This document shows, piece after piece, positions 28,135 through 36,122 of a stretch of 52,458 nt of DNA; position 1 is the stretch's first letter; each line of letters starts with the position of its first letter. Origin of the DNA: an uncultured Prevotella sp. Lineage in GTDB: Bacteria; Bacteroidota; Bacteroidia; Bacteroidales; Bacteroidaceae. The notes beneath the pieces were generated by a model that ran no database searches, was not told the DNA's origin, and saw only the letters and a list, made by a program, of their open reading frames with translations. Where the stretch lies: positions 1 to 52,458 of the forward strand of contig CAJOHP010000001.1 of the NCBI GenBank assembly GCA_905234355.1, in the 5' to 3' direction. Position numbers and translations under genes: made by a program.

Positions 28135-28375
28135 CCATAAGCCCATCTACATCGACAGCCGTCAGGAGCGCCTCGATGCCATCAGGCAACGTGCGCGCCA
28201 TGAGCTCGGCCTGGACCGCGGCACCGATGCCTCCTGCGCGACGGCCGAGGCCCTGCATGCTGCCATGCGCACCACACGGCGCCACGACAGCGCGGCGCCC
28301 GTGAGCGCTCTTGCCTTGCCTGTGGCTGCCGTCATCTTACTTGTCCTATTGATAGCTTGGAGATTTCTGTTATGA
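28112..28375 (+). CDS. Small single-pass membrane protein between ostA and mutL
   Basis: An 87-residue protein: a basic, hydrophilic N-terminal 60 residues (KPIYIDSRQERLDAIRQRAR, resembling a cytoplasmic helix) and a C-terminal hydrophobic helix, PVAAVILLVLLIAWRFLL. It starts 23 bases inside the OstA-like gene in a different frame and its stop codon overlaps the mutL start (ATGA at 28372-28375), so all three are translationally coupled. I do not recognise a family. A small tail-anchored protein in the same gap occurs, as far as I recall, in other Bacteroidales, which favours a real gene. Its function is unknown. Confidence 0.65.
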   Translation: MKKPRPFSHKPIYIDSRQERLDAIRQRARHELGLDRGTDASCATAEALHAAMRTTRRHDSAAPVSALALPVAAVILLVLLIAWRFLL

Positions 28376-30204
28376 GCGATGTCATACAGCTTTTGCCCGA
28401 CAGCGTGGCCAATCAGATAGCCGCAGGCGAGGTGATACAGCGCCCCGCCTCGGTCATCAAGGAACTTGTGGAAAACTCGGTCGATGCCGGCGCCAAGAAC
28501 ATACAGGTGCTGGTGGTCGATGCGGGTCGCACCACCATACAGGTCATCGACGACGGCCGGGGCATGTCGGAGACCGACGCCCGGCTGGCCTTCGAGCGCC
28601 ACGCCACATCGAAGATACGCAAGGCCGACGACCTCTTCGCACTCCACACCATGGGCTTCCGCGGCGAGGCGCTGCCCTCGATAGTGGCCGTGGCGCAGGT
28701 GGAGCTCACCGCACGCATGAGTGGCGACGAGCTGGGCACAAGGCTCCTCATGCAGGGCTCCCGACTCGTCTCGCAGGAGCCGGTGGCCTGTCCCGTGGGA
28801 TGCAACTTCAAGGTGGAGAACCTTTTCTTCAACGTGCCCGCAAGACGGAAGTTCCTCAAGTCGAACACCACCGAGCTGGCCAATATCCTCACCGCCTTCG
28901 AGCGCATCGCACTGGTCTATCCCGACATCGCCTTCACCCTGCACAGCAACGGATCGGAACTGATGAACCTCAGGGCCGGGACGCTGCGACAGCGCATCGT
29001 CGACATCTTCGGCAAGAAGCTCAACCAGGAACTGCTGCCCGTAGAGGTCGACACGGCCATCTGCCGTATCAGCGGCTTTGTGGGAAAGCCTGAGTCGGCC
29101 AAGAAAAAAGGGGCACACAACTACTTCTTCGTCAACGGACGCTACATGCGCCATGCCTACTTCCACAAAGCCGTGGCCAGTGCCTACGACCGGCTTGTGC
29201 CGCAGGGCGAGCAGGTGCCCTATTTCATCTACTTCGATGTGAGCCCGGCCGACATCGACGTGAACATCCACCCCACGAAGACGGAGATAAAGTTTGAAAA
29301 CGAGCAGAGCATCTGGCAGATACTCATGGCGGCCGTGAGAGACGCCATCGGTCGCTTCTGCGAGGTACCGTCCATCGACTTCGACACCGAGGGACGCCCC
29401 GACATCCCAGTGTTCGACCCTATGAACAATGCCGTCGAGATGCCCAAGGTGAGCTACAATCCCGCCTACAACCCCTTCCAGTCATCAGCCCGCCCAGCGC
29501 AGCACACGGCGCCCACCGACTGGCAGCAGCTCTACGAGGGAGCGCTGGCCACACCGGCCGACACCGAGACACCCGACCTGTTCGGACCGACCGACGAGCT
29601 GCCGGCCGCCACAGACAAGCACGCCGACCTCATCGCCGAGAAGTCGCCGGCGCACTATCAGTACAAGGGCCGCTACATCATGACCGCAGTGAAGTCGGGA
29701 CTGATGATTATAGACCAGCAACGCGCCGACATCCGCATACGCTACGAGCGCTATATGGCACAGCTCTCCAGACAGACAGCCCGAACGCAGCGCCTGCTCT
29801 TCCCCGAGGTGCTACAGCTGCCGCCGTCGGACGCTGTGGTGCTACAGCGCATCATGCCCGACCTGCAGCACATGGGCTTCGAACTCAGCGACCTCGGGGG
29901 CACCAGCTATGCCGTGGCCGGCGTACCTGCCGAGCTCGACGGCATGGACCCCGTGACCCTTGTCAGACACATCGTGGCGGATGCCGCCGACAGCACACAA
30001 GGCACGGCCGAGGCACTGCACGCCGCGCTCGCCCTGAGCCTCGCACGCCATGCCGCCATACCGCAGGGACAGGTGCTCACCAATGAAGAGATGGAGCGCG
30101 TGGTCAACGAGCTCTTCGCTTGCTCCAACGTGAACTACACCCCAGACGGACGAGCCATACTCTGCATACTCGAGCAGCACGACATAGAGAAACTATTCGG
30201 GTAA
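28372..30204 (+). CDS. mutL: DNA mismatch repair protein MutL
   Basis: A 610-residue mismatch-repair ATPase. The ATG at 28372 starts with MSDVIQLLPDSVANQIAAGEV, the canonical N-terminus. GHKL motifs: ELVENSVDAGA (motif I), DDGRGM (motif II) and TMGFRGEALPSI (motif III), then NLFFNVPARRKFL. The N-terminal transducer domain ends near residue 330, followed by a variable linker (350-430) and the C-terminal dimerisation domain. In that domain the place of the DQHA(x)2E(x)4E endonuclease motif reads DQQRADIRIRYE (from Asp448), so the His and the first Glu are missing. Nicking activity is therefore doubtful. The start overlaps the stop of the small membrane-protein gene. Confidence 0.97.
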   Translation: MSDVIQLLPDSVANQIAAGEVIQRPASVIKELVENSVDAGAKNIQVLVVDAGRTTIQVIDDGRGMSETDARLAFERHATSKIRKADDLFALHTMGFRGEALPSIVAVAQVELTARMSGDELGTRLLMQGSRLVSQEPVACPVGCNFKVENLFFNVPARRKFLKSNTTELANILTAFERIALVYPDIAFTLHSNGSELMNLRAGTLRQRIVDIFGKKLNQELLPVEVDTAICRISGFVGKPESAKKKGAHNYFFVNGRYMRHAYFHKAVASAYDRLVPQGEQVPYFIYFDVSPADIDVNIHPTKTEIKFENEQSIWQILMAAVRDAIGRFCEVPSIDFDTEGRPDIPVFDPMNNAVEMPKVSYNPAYNPFQSSARPAQHTAPTDWQQLYEGALATPADTETPDLFGPTDELPAATDKHADLIAEKSPAHYQYKGRYIMTAVKSGLMIIDQQRADIRIRYERYMAQLSRQTARTQRLLFPEVLQLPPSDAVVLQRIMPDLQHMGFELSDLGGTSYAVAGVPAELDGMDPVTLVRHIVADAADSTQGTAEALHAALALSLARHAAIPQGQVLTNEEMERVVNELFACSNVNYTPDGRAILCILEQHDIEKLFG

Positions 30205-30243
30205 ATAGATATGTTCTTACTGCTGTGCACAGATGGCAAAACT

Positions 30244-30286
30244 GAAGAGGAAATGTGGCTTTATAGCCTTTTCTTCCCGTTTTTTT
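30244..30286 (+). terminator. Probable terminator after mutL
   Basis: gaaga/tcttc and ggct/agcc stems (30244-30276) are followed by a run of seven T residues. Confidence 0.4.
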
Positions 30287-30351
30287 GATGTTTTTTGCAC
30301 AAAATTCGTAATTTGTTACCCTTTTTTGTTGGAAGTATGAATTATTTTGTC

Positions 30352-30359
30352 TACTTTTG
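30352..30359 (+). promoter_or_regulatory. Promoter -7 box for the OmpA-family gene
   Basis: The sequence tacttttg followed by ca, 51 bases before the ATG. A possible -33 TTTG is at 30325-30328. The AT-rich surroundings fit a strong promoter for an abundant envelope protein. Confidence 0.75.
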
Positions 30360-30410
30360 CAAGCAAATTCGGTATATAACGTTATTATCACTAAATAGTT
30401 TTTAAAAGTT

Positions 30411-31589
30411 ATGAAGAAGTTTTTAATGATGCTGGCTTTGGCCGGCGTGTCTATGTCTGGTATGGCTCAGACAGGTGAAACTCCTGCAATGAAGTATAGC
30501 GTAGCTACCAACTCGTTCTGGAGCAACTGGTTCATTACTGCCGACATCTCCGGTTCGTCGTGGTATAGCAACGAAGAGCATGCCGACAAGGCCATTCGTG
30601 GCGACAAGAGCGGTCTTTTCGAGAGCTTCCGCACCAACCTCGGTGCATCGGTGAGCATTGGTAAGTGGTTCACTCCCGGTCTCGGTCTCCGCACAAAGGT
30701 CAACGGCATCTGGGGGCGCAGCGTGCTCACCAACGATGCATCGAAGAACGCCATGAAGTACTGGAACGCACAGGAGCAGGTGCTCTTCAATCTGAGCAAC
30801 CTCTTCTGCGGCTACAACGAGACCCGCGTGTGGAACCTCATCCCCTATGTGGGTGTAGGCATCATGCGCAACTGCTCGCTCAATGAGTATGGTCACGGCT
30901 ACAGCGCTGGTCTGATGAACACATGGAGACTCTCCAAGCACCTCGCTATCAACCTCGACCTGGGCTTCCAGCTCTCCGACGACGATCTCGACCACGTGAA
31001 CGGCCCCGCCCTCACGCAGCACGATGCTTATGCCACCTCTATCCCTGCCACCGACCGCTACTTCACCGCTGAGGTCGGTCTGACCTTCAATCTCGGCAAG
31101 TCCACCTGGAGCAAGACTCCCGACGTGGATGCCATCAAGGCCCTCTCGCAGAGCCAGATCGACGCACTCAACGCTCAGCTCGCCGACGAGCAGGCCGAGA
31201 ATGCCCGCCTGAAGAATCTGCTGGCCAACCAGCCGAAGGCAGAGACCAAGACCGTCACTGTCAAGGAGGTGGTGGCTACTCCCGTCTCGGTGTTCTTCAA
31301 CCTGGGCAAGTCGCAGATTGCTTCGCGCAAGGACCTGCAGAACGTGCAGGAGCTGGCCAACGCTGCCAAGGACAAGGGCTGCAAGATTGTCGTCACCGGC
31401 TATGCTGACAGCAAGACTGGCAACGCCAACCTCAACCAGCGTCTGAGCGAGAAGCGTGCAGAGGCCGTCAAGAAGGAACTCGTGAAGATGGGTGTCAGCG
31501 AGAGCAACATTGAGACCGTCGCTGCTGGCGGCGTCGACACGCTCCGTCCTATCTCTTACAACCGTCGCGCTACTGTCGAGCTGAAGTAA
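30411..31589 (+). CDS. OmpA-family outer-membrane protein
   Basis: A 392-residue outer-membrane protein that links the outer membrane to peptidoglycan. Signal peptide to about residue 20 (SMSGMAQ). Residues 25-230 form a beta barrel with alternating aromatic strands (TNSFWSNWFITADISGSSW, WFTPGLGLRTKVNGIWG, RYFTAEVGLTFNLGKSTWSK). A coiled coil follows (IDALNAQLADEQAENARLKNLL), then the OmpA C-terminal domain with VFFNLGKSQIASRKDLQNVQ, VTGYADSKTGNANLNQRLSEKRAEAV and NRRATVELK. The Asp and Arg that contact diaminopimelate are retained. Codon use is strongly biased, as in highly expressed genes. It is monocistronic between its own promoter and a strong terminator. Confidence 0.95.
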   Translation: MKKFLMMLALAGVSMSGMAQTGETPAMKYSVATNSFWSNWFITADISGSSWYSNEEHADKAIRGDKSGLFESFRTNLGASVSIGKWFTPGLGLRTKVNGIWGRSVLTNDASKNAMKYWNAQEQVLFNLSNLFCGYNETRVWNLIPYVGVGIMRNCSLNEYGHGYSAGLMNTWRLSKHLAINLDLGFQLSDDDLDHVNGPALTQHDAYATSIPATDRYFTAEVGLTFNLGKSTWSKTPDVDAIKALSQSQIDALNAQLADEQAENARLKNLLANQPKAETKTVTVKEVVATPVSVFFNLGKSQIASRKDLQNVQELANAAKDKGCKIVVTGYADSKTGNANLNQRLSEKRAEAVKKELVKMGVSESNIETVAAGGVDTLRPISYNRRATVELK

Positions 31590-31637
31590 GCTCGGCTACG
31601 GCAAAGACCACGCAACAGAACGGTTGCTGACAAGTCA

Positions 31638-31676
31638 GCGGCCGACGGGAAGCAATAAGCCCGTCGGCCGCTTTTT
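31638..31676 (+). terminator. Strong intrinsic terminator after the OmpA-family gene
   Basis: Perfect 12-bp inverted repeat gcggccgacggg / cccgtcggccgc, 10-nt loop, followed by five T residues. Confidence 0.95.
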
Positions 31677-31822
31677 CTTTGCGTGCACGCCCTTTCGCCT
31701 TCTGCTATGTTTCGTGGGGTCTGTCATTGACACAGCAAGCCGCATCACACGGCAAAAGACACCGCGCGGCAGGAGGCACCGCACGGCAAACACACCCTAC
31801 GGCGATTGCACCATCCGCCGTT

Positions 31823-31888
31823 TACCCCCTAAACGAGGGACGTCTACCCCCTAAACGAACATCCGCTACCCCCTGGCTACGCGATGGC
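31823..31888. repeat. 22-bp-period intergenic array, copy 3 (three units)
   Basis: Three 22-bp units start at 31823, 31845 and 31867. Units 1 and 2 begin taccccctaaacg; unit 3 (taccccctggctacg) is diverged. The inverted units and the 23-bp flank of copies 1 and 2 are missing, so it looks like a truncated copy. It lies about 230 bases after the OmpA-family gene. Confidence 0.85.
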
Positions 31889-32188
31889 ATTCGAAGTAGT
31901 GAACGACTTTTTCAAGTAGACTCATTAATCAATATTCGTGAATAATTCGTGGCAAATTCGTGATAATTCGTGTTTTGAAAAAAAACAATTCATTACCATG
32001 AATAATTGAGGTTAGATGTTTCGGACAGGCTAGCCTGTCCCTACAGCGGGTGGCATGGCCAGTAACTGCGAAAATAGGACTACCCTGATTTCAAGTCCGG
32101 CTGAACGGAGCAGAAAACTCTTATTGTGTATAGTGGTAAAATATGTTAAACTTGTAGCGGCTGTAATAACTTATCCATAGAAAAATAG
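31889..32188. other. Intergenic region with phased ATTCGTG boxes and an 18-bp palindrome
   Basis: No gene seen. Four copies of attcgtg start at 31934, 31945, 31956 and 31966 (spacing 11, 11, 10). A perfect 18-bp palindrome, ggacaggctagcctgtcc, is at 32023-32040. The remainder shows nothing recognisable up to the promoter at 32189. Confidence 0.6.
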
Positions 32189-32196
32189 TAACTTTG
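32189..32196 (+). promoter_or_regulatory. Promoter -7 box for the 32329 lipoprotein gene
   Basis: The sequence taactttg followed by ca, 132 bases before the ATG, leaving a long 5' leader of about 125 nt. Confidence 0.65.
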
Positions 32197-32328
32197 CAGA
32201 GTTTTTATCGGTAAAGTTGCCATTAGTCTGCCAGGCTCAGTCTTTTGCAGATTGTTTGGAACACCGTTGCATAATGAGATAATAAGAGAAAGGAATTTAA
32301 TCAAGTAATATTATACAAACTTCAAGGT

Positions 32329-33657
32329 ATGAAAAAGCTTTTCAGAGCAGCTGCAGTCCTTATGATAGGACTCAGCACGAGCGCTATGTTCACAGCATGT
32401 CATAGCGGCAGTTCAGACACCACGCCCACTCCCGTCATTGTGGAGGAAGGTGACAACGGCGGTTTGGTAGACAGCGACCAGAACTACGAGATTGTCGCTG
32501 TGTCGAACGTGCGTCCCACGACGGTGTGGTTCAACGGGCAGGACGTGACCTCTAACTGTAGAATCACTGGCCCCGATGCTAATGGCAACTACACCATTGT
32601 CTACACCACCAATGTGCCTATGGGCAGCAACCCCGCCAACGGCACCCTGCAGATTGCCGCTGCCGGCTATCTGCCGCAGACCGCTCAGCTCGTCTTCGGC
32701 GACGAGAGCGCTATCACTCCGATCTTCTCGCTTGTGAAGGCCTCCACTGCTCAGGACATCACCGTCGACAATGCCGGTACCACACAGGGCGACGCTGTCG
32801 TGGAGAGCGACGAGCAGGATGAGGACGGCAATGCTGTGGCCACGATGGAGGTGCCCAACGGTACGACCACAAACAATGCTGACGGCTCTGCCGGTGACGG
32901 TGTGGGCTTCTCTATCACTGCCTATGTGCCCCCCACACAGACCGATGCCAACGTGGAGAAGATCCTGAATGCTATCGATGAGAACACTGCTGAGGCCGAC
33001 AAACCCTCTGAGGCTAAGCCCGTGGACCTGCTGAACCCCGTGATGGCCGTGCGCTGCACGCCTGACGGCATGGTCTTCAAGAACAATCCTGTCACCATCC
33101 GCCTGGCCATCCCCGGTGCCAAGTCGGACTTTAAGTTCATCTGCACCAACAATGGCGAGCAGACTCCTGTGCGTCTGCAGGACGGCAAGGCTGTCATCAC
33201 CGTGGAGCACTTCTCTGACTGGGTGTTCGACGCTGTCACCGAGATTACGAAGGTGCAGGTGGAGAAGGACAACCTGAAGGCTGGCTCCTACACCAACCGT
33301 GCTTCGTCGAACGTGAAGGTGCCCGTCAGCTACAACAAGAAGTCGGGCAACCAGATCATCTCCGACCTCTCGAGCCTCTCTGCCGATGAGCGCAACCTCA
33401 TCGAGACTTTCCTGAAGGTACATCTGGGTGTGCTCACTCCTGTCACGCAGGCTAAGACGGCCAACATCACCGTGCACGGACTGGAGCGCGCTACCTATGC
33501 TATCCGTCAGACCTATAAGGACGTGACCTACCGCTTCGTGAAGGAGGGTACTGCACAGTCCATCGACGTGGTGGTGCGCCGCTATGGCGCTGTGCGCAAC
33601 TACATCGAGCGCGTGGCTGTGTCGCCCATAGACGAGCACAACGGTGGCAGCAACTAA
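32329..33657 (+). CDS. Secreted lipoprotein, hypothetical, ZU5-like segment
   Basis: A 442-residue lipoprotein with lipobox FTACH (Cys24) and a Thr/Pro/Asp linker. Residues 45-125 look like an Ig-like or carboxypeptidase-regulatory-like beta domain (YEIVAVSNVRPTTVWFNGQDV, NGTLQIAAAGYLPQTAQLVF). Residues 215-300 contain NPVMAVRCTPDGMVFKNNPVTI...VRLQDGKAVITVEHFSDWVF, a pattern reminiscent of ZU5-type domains. The C-terminal 140 residues are of unknown fold (KKSGNQIISDLSSLSADERN). It is probably surface-exposed or periplasmic. It stands alone, with a long leader and its own terminator. The function is unknown and the ZU5 resemblance is tentative. Confidence 0.7.
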   Translation: MKKLFRAAAVLMIGLSTSAMFTACHSGSSDTTPTPVIVEEGDNGGLVDSDQNYEIVAVSNVRPTTVWFNGQDVTSNCRITGPDANGNYTIVYTTNVPMGSNPANGTLQIAAAGYLPQTAQLVFGDESAITPIFSLVKASTAQDITVDNAGTTQGDAVVESDEQDEDGNAVATMEVPNGTTTNNADGSAGDGVGFSITAYVPPTQTDANVEKILNAIDENTAEADKPSEAKPVDLLNPVMAVRCTPDGMVFKNNPVTIRLAIPGAKSDFKFICTNNGEQTPVRLQDGKAVITVEHFSDWVFDAVTEITKVQVEKDNLKAGSYTNRASSNVKVPVSYNKKSGNQIISDLSSLSADERNLIETFLKVHLGVLTPVTQAKTANITVHGLERATYAIRQTYKDVTYRFVKEGTAQSIDVVVRRYGAVRNYIERVAVSPIDEHNGGSN

Positions 33658-33679
33658 TCGCACACACACCAATTAGCAT

Positions 33680-33717
33680 AAATGCCATGTGCCCTCAGCG
33701 GCACATGGCATTTTTTT
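33680..33717 (+). terminator. Strong intrinsic terminator
   Basis: Perfect 14-bp stem aaatgccatgtgcc / ggcacatggcattt with loop ctcagc, followed by more T residues, 22 bases after the lipoprotein stop. Confidence 0.95.
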
Positions 33718-33784
33718 CATCCTTCACCACACGTTGGGTCTTTTTTTGCTCCGGAAATAGGCAAGATAACAGGAGAGGAGTCCT

Positions 33785-33887
33785 ATTTAATATCTAAAAC
33801 CCCGACTTTTAATATGTAAACACAGTGATTCTACGTATTAGAACGCGGTGTTTTAGATATTAAATGCTGGGGTTTTAGATATTAAAT
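33785..33887. repeat. Triple-nested palindromic element
   Basis: Outer arms atttaatatctaaaacccc (33785-33803) and its exact reverse complement (33869-33887). Middle arms tttaatatgtaaacac (from 33808) and gtgttttagatattaaa (33849-33865), with one gap. Inner arms ttcta / tagaa around a 5-nt loop near 33829-33843. The whole can fold into one long stem. No coding potential is present. It resembles a MITE or other palindromic intergenic element and lies between a terminator and the tRNA promoter. Confidence 0.75.
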
Positions 33888-33976
33888 GGAGATGCTTTAG
33901 AAATGGACTAGAACGCAGCCCAATAACGTAAGACAAAAAAAGTCGGGCAAAATTTTGCAGTTAGAAAAAATCTTCG

Positions 33977-33984
33977 TACCTTTG
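33977..33984 (+). promoter_or_regulatory. Promoter -7 box for tRNA-Val
   Basis: The sequence tacctttg followed by ca, 20 bases upstream of the mature tRNA 5' end. Confidence 0.75.
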
Positions 33985-34004
33985 CACCCGCTTAGCACGA
34001 AGCA

Positions 34005-34079
34005 GGGCGTTTAGCTCAGTTGGTTCAGAGCATCTGCCTTACAAGCAGAGGGTCGGCGGTTCGAATCCGTCAACGCCCA
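34005..34079 (+). tRNA. tRNA-Val (anticodon UAC)
   Basis: A 75-nt cloverleaf. The acceptor stem is gggcgtt (34005-34011) with aacgccc (34072-34078), and the discriminator is A. The D arm contains agctcagttggttcagagc. The anticodon arm is ctgcc-ttacaag-cag with anticodon TAC, reading GUA/GUN Val codons. The T arm is ggcggttcgaatccgtc. The 3' CCA is not encoded, as is common in this phylum. It is transcribed alone between its own promoter and a hairpin at 34093-34127. Confidence 0.97.
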
Positions 34080-34092
34080 CTACAACAGAGAA

Positions 34093-34127
34093 GCCGCAAT
34101 TCCTGATAGTACGGGAGTTGCGGCATT
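34093..34127. terminator. Hairpin after tRNA-Val, possibly shared with dxs
   Basis: Stem gccgcaa / ttgcggc (34093-34099 with 34118-34124), followed by attt. It sits between two convergent transcription units. Confidence 0.6.
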
Positions 34128-34158
34128 TCTGTGTGTCTGTTTGACGTGCTACAGTGTG

Positions 34159-36051
34159 TCAGGGTGCTTCTATCTCGCGGCGGATGCTGTCGACGTCGAG
34201 TCCGACGATGCTGAGCAGCTCGATGACGCTGCCATGCTCCACAAACTCGTCGGGCAGTCCCATCCTGACGATGCGGGGCTGATAGCCATGGTCGCTCATC
34301 CATTCCAGGACAGCCGAACCGAGACCGCCGTTGCGCACGCCGTTCTCCACGGTGATGACCTTGCGGAAACGCTGACCCACCTCGTGGAGAATCCGCTCGT
34401 CGAGCGGCTTGAGGAAGCGCATGTCGTAGTGGGCGGCTCGCGTGCCTTCGGCCGCTATGGCCGCATTGTTGCCCACGGGTCCGATAGACAGTACGGCCAC
34501 GTCGGTGCCCTCTTTCAGACAACGCCCGGTACCCACTTCCACGGCCTCGAGCGGACAGCGCCAATCGGCGATGACGCCGCGGCCGCGCGGATAGCGGATG
34601 ACGAAGGGTCCGCGGTCGGGCTGCTGCGCAGTAAACATGAGCCGTCGCAGTTCGTGCTCGTCCATGGGCGAGCAGATGGTGAGGTGGGGGATGGGGCGCA
34701 GGTAGGCCAGATCGAAGGCACCATGGTGCGTGGGGCCGTCCTCGCCCACCAGTCCGGCACGGTCGAGGCAGAGCACTACGGGCAGCCGCAGGATGGCCAC
34801 ATCGTGGATGATGTTGTCGTAGGCACGCTGGGCAAAGGCAGAGTAGATGTTGCAGAATGGTAGCAGGCCGTCCTTGGCCATGCCGGCAGAGAAGGTGACG
34901 GCGTGCCCCTCGGCTATGCCTACGTCGAAGGTGCGCTCGGGCATCTGATCCATCATGATATTCATGGAGCAGCCTGTAGGCATGGCAGGGGTGACACCCA
35001 CGATGCGCGGGTTCTGGCGGGCCAGCTCGAGGAGTGTCTCGCCAAAGACGTCCTGAAACTTTGGCGGCAGTCCCTCGGTGCTGCTTCTGATGAGCTGTCC
35101 TGTCACGGGGTCGAACTTGCCGGGGGCGTGCCAGATGGGTTTGTAGTCCTCGGCAGGGGCGTAGCCGTGACCCTTCTTGGTGTGCAGGTGTAGCAGCTTG
35201 GGACCTTTCATGTCTTTCAGCTGTCGGAAGATGCGTACGAGCTCCACGACGTTGTGCCCGTCGAAAGGGCCGAAGTAGCGTATGTTCATCCCCTCGAAGA
35301 TGTTCTGCTGGTGCGAGAGGGCGCTCTTCAGCGCATTGTTCAGCCGGATGAGTCCGTTGCGGCGGTCGTCCTTGAGCATGCCCTTGGCTCGCAGCCATTG
35401 CGAGGCTTTGAAGCGTAGGCGGTTGTAGGTGGCGTTGGTGTCGAGCTGCAGGAGGTATTTCTCCATACCACCGACGGCGTGGTCGATGGACATGTCGTTG
35501 TCGTTGAGCACGATGAGCATGTCGTTGGGGCTCGACGACACGTTGTTCAGTCCCTCGAAGGCCAGCCCGCCGCTCATGGCGCCGTCGCCGATGACGGCCA
35601 CCACCTTGCGTCTGGCTTCCCCGCGTTCGTTGTTGTCCAGCTGTGCCGCCACGGCCATGCCCAGGGCAGCCGAGATGCTGTTGGAGGCATGTCCGCAGAT
35701 GAACGCGTCGTACTGGCTCTCTTCCGGTGAGGGGAAGGGCCTGATGCCGCCCAGCTTGCGGTTGGTGGCGAAGCGCTCTCGCCGGCCGGTGAGTATCTTG
35801 TGGCCGTAGGCCTGATGGCCCACGTCCCAGACGATGCGGTCATCGGGTGTGTTGAAGACATAGTGCAGTGCCACGGTAATCTCGACCACGCCCAGGCTGG
35901 AGGCGAGGTGGCCGGGATTGACCGAGAGCTCCTGCACGATGTCGTCGCGCAGCTCCTTACACAGCTGCGGCAGCTGCTCGACGTTCAGACGTCGCAGGTC
36001 GACAGGGGTGTGTATGCTGTTGAGTAGTTGCTGTTTGCTTTGTTCCTCCAT
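34159..36051 (-). CDS. dxs: 1-deoxy-D-xylulose-5-phosphate synthase
   Basis: A 630-residue thiamine-diphosphate enzyme that condenses pyruvate and glyceraldehyde 3-phosphate, the first step of the MEP isoprenoid pathway. The N-terminus has LSVNPGHLASSLGVVEITVALHYVF and WDVGHQAYGHKILTGR, followed by the ThDP/Mg site GDGAMSGGLAFEGLNN with NDNDMSIDHAVGG. The pyrimidine domain has DVGIAEGHAVTFSAGMA and LDRAGLVGEDGPTHHG, the most diagnostic Dxs segment. The C-terminal transketolase-like domain ends at ELLSIVGLDVDSI. The length is normal (about 620-640). It is transcribed on its own promoter, convergent with the tRNA gene. Confidence 0.98.
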   Translation of the reverse strand: MEEQSKQQLLNSIHTPVDLRRLNVEQLPQLCKELRDDIVQELSVNPGHLASSLGVVEITVALHYVFNTPDDRIVWDVGHQAYGHKILTGRRERFATNRKLGGIRPFPSPEESQYDAFICGHASNSISAALGMAVAAQLDNNERGEARRKVVAVIGDGAMSGGLAFEGLNNVSSSPNDMLIVLNDNDMSIDHAVGGMEKYLLQLDTNATYNRLRFKASQWLRAKGMLKDDRRNGLIRLNNALKSALSHQQNIFEGMNIRYFGPFDGHNVVELVRIFRQLKDMKGPKLLHLHTKKGHGYAPAEDYKPIWHAPGKFDPVTGQLIRSSTEGLPPKFQDVFGETLLELARQNPRIVGVTPAMPTGCSMNIMMDQMPERTFDVGIAEGHAVTFSAGMAKDGLLPFCNIYSAFAQRAYDNIIHDVAILRLPVVLCLDRAGLVGEDGPTHHGAFDLAYLRPIPHLTICSPMDEHELRRLMFTAQQPDRGPFVIRYPRGRGVIADWRCPLEAVEVGTGRCLKEGTDVAVLSIGPVGNNAAIAAEGTRAAHYDMRFLKPLDERILHEVGQRFRKVITVENGVRNGGLGSAVLEWMSDHGYQPRIVRMGLPDEFVEHGSVIELLSIVGLDVDSIRREIEAP

Positions 36052-36074
36052 GAGGGTGTTTCACATTTTGGCTA

Positions 36075-36082
36075 CAAAGTTA
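36075..36082 (-). promoter_or_regulatory. Promoter -7 box for dxs
   Basis: Minus-strand taactttg, 23 bases upstream of the dxs ATG. Confidence 0.7.
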
Positions 36083-36122
36083 CAACAAATCGGGAATATG
36101 GCAAAGCGAAAACCGAAAATAA

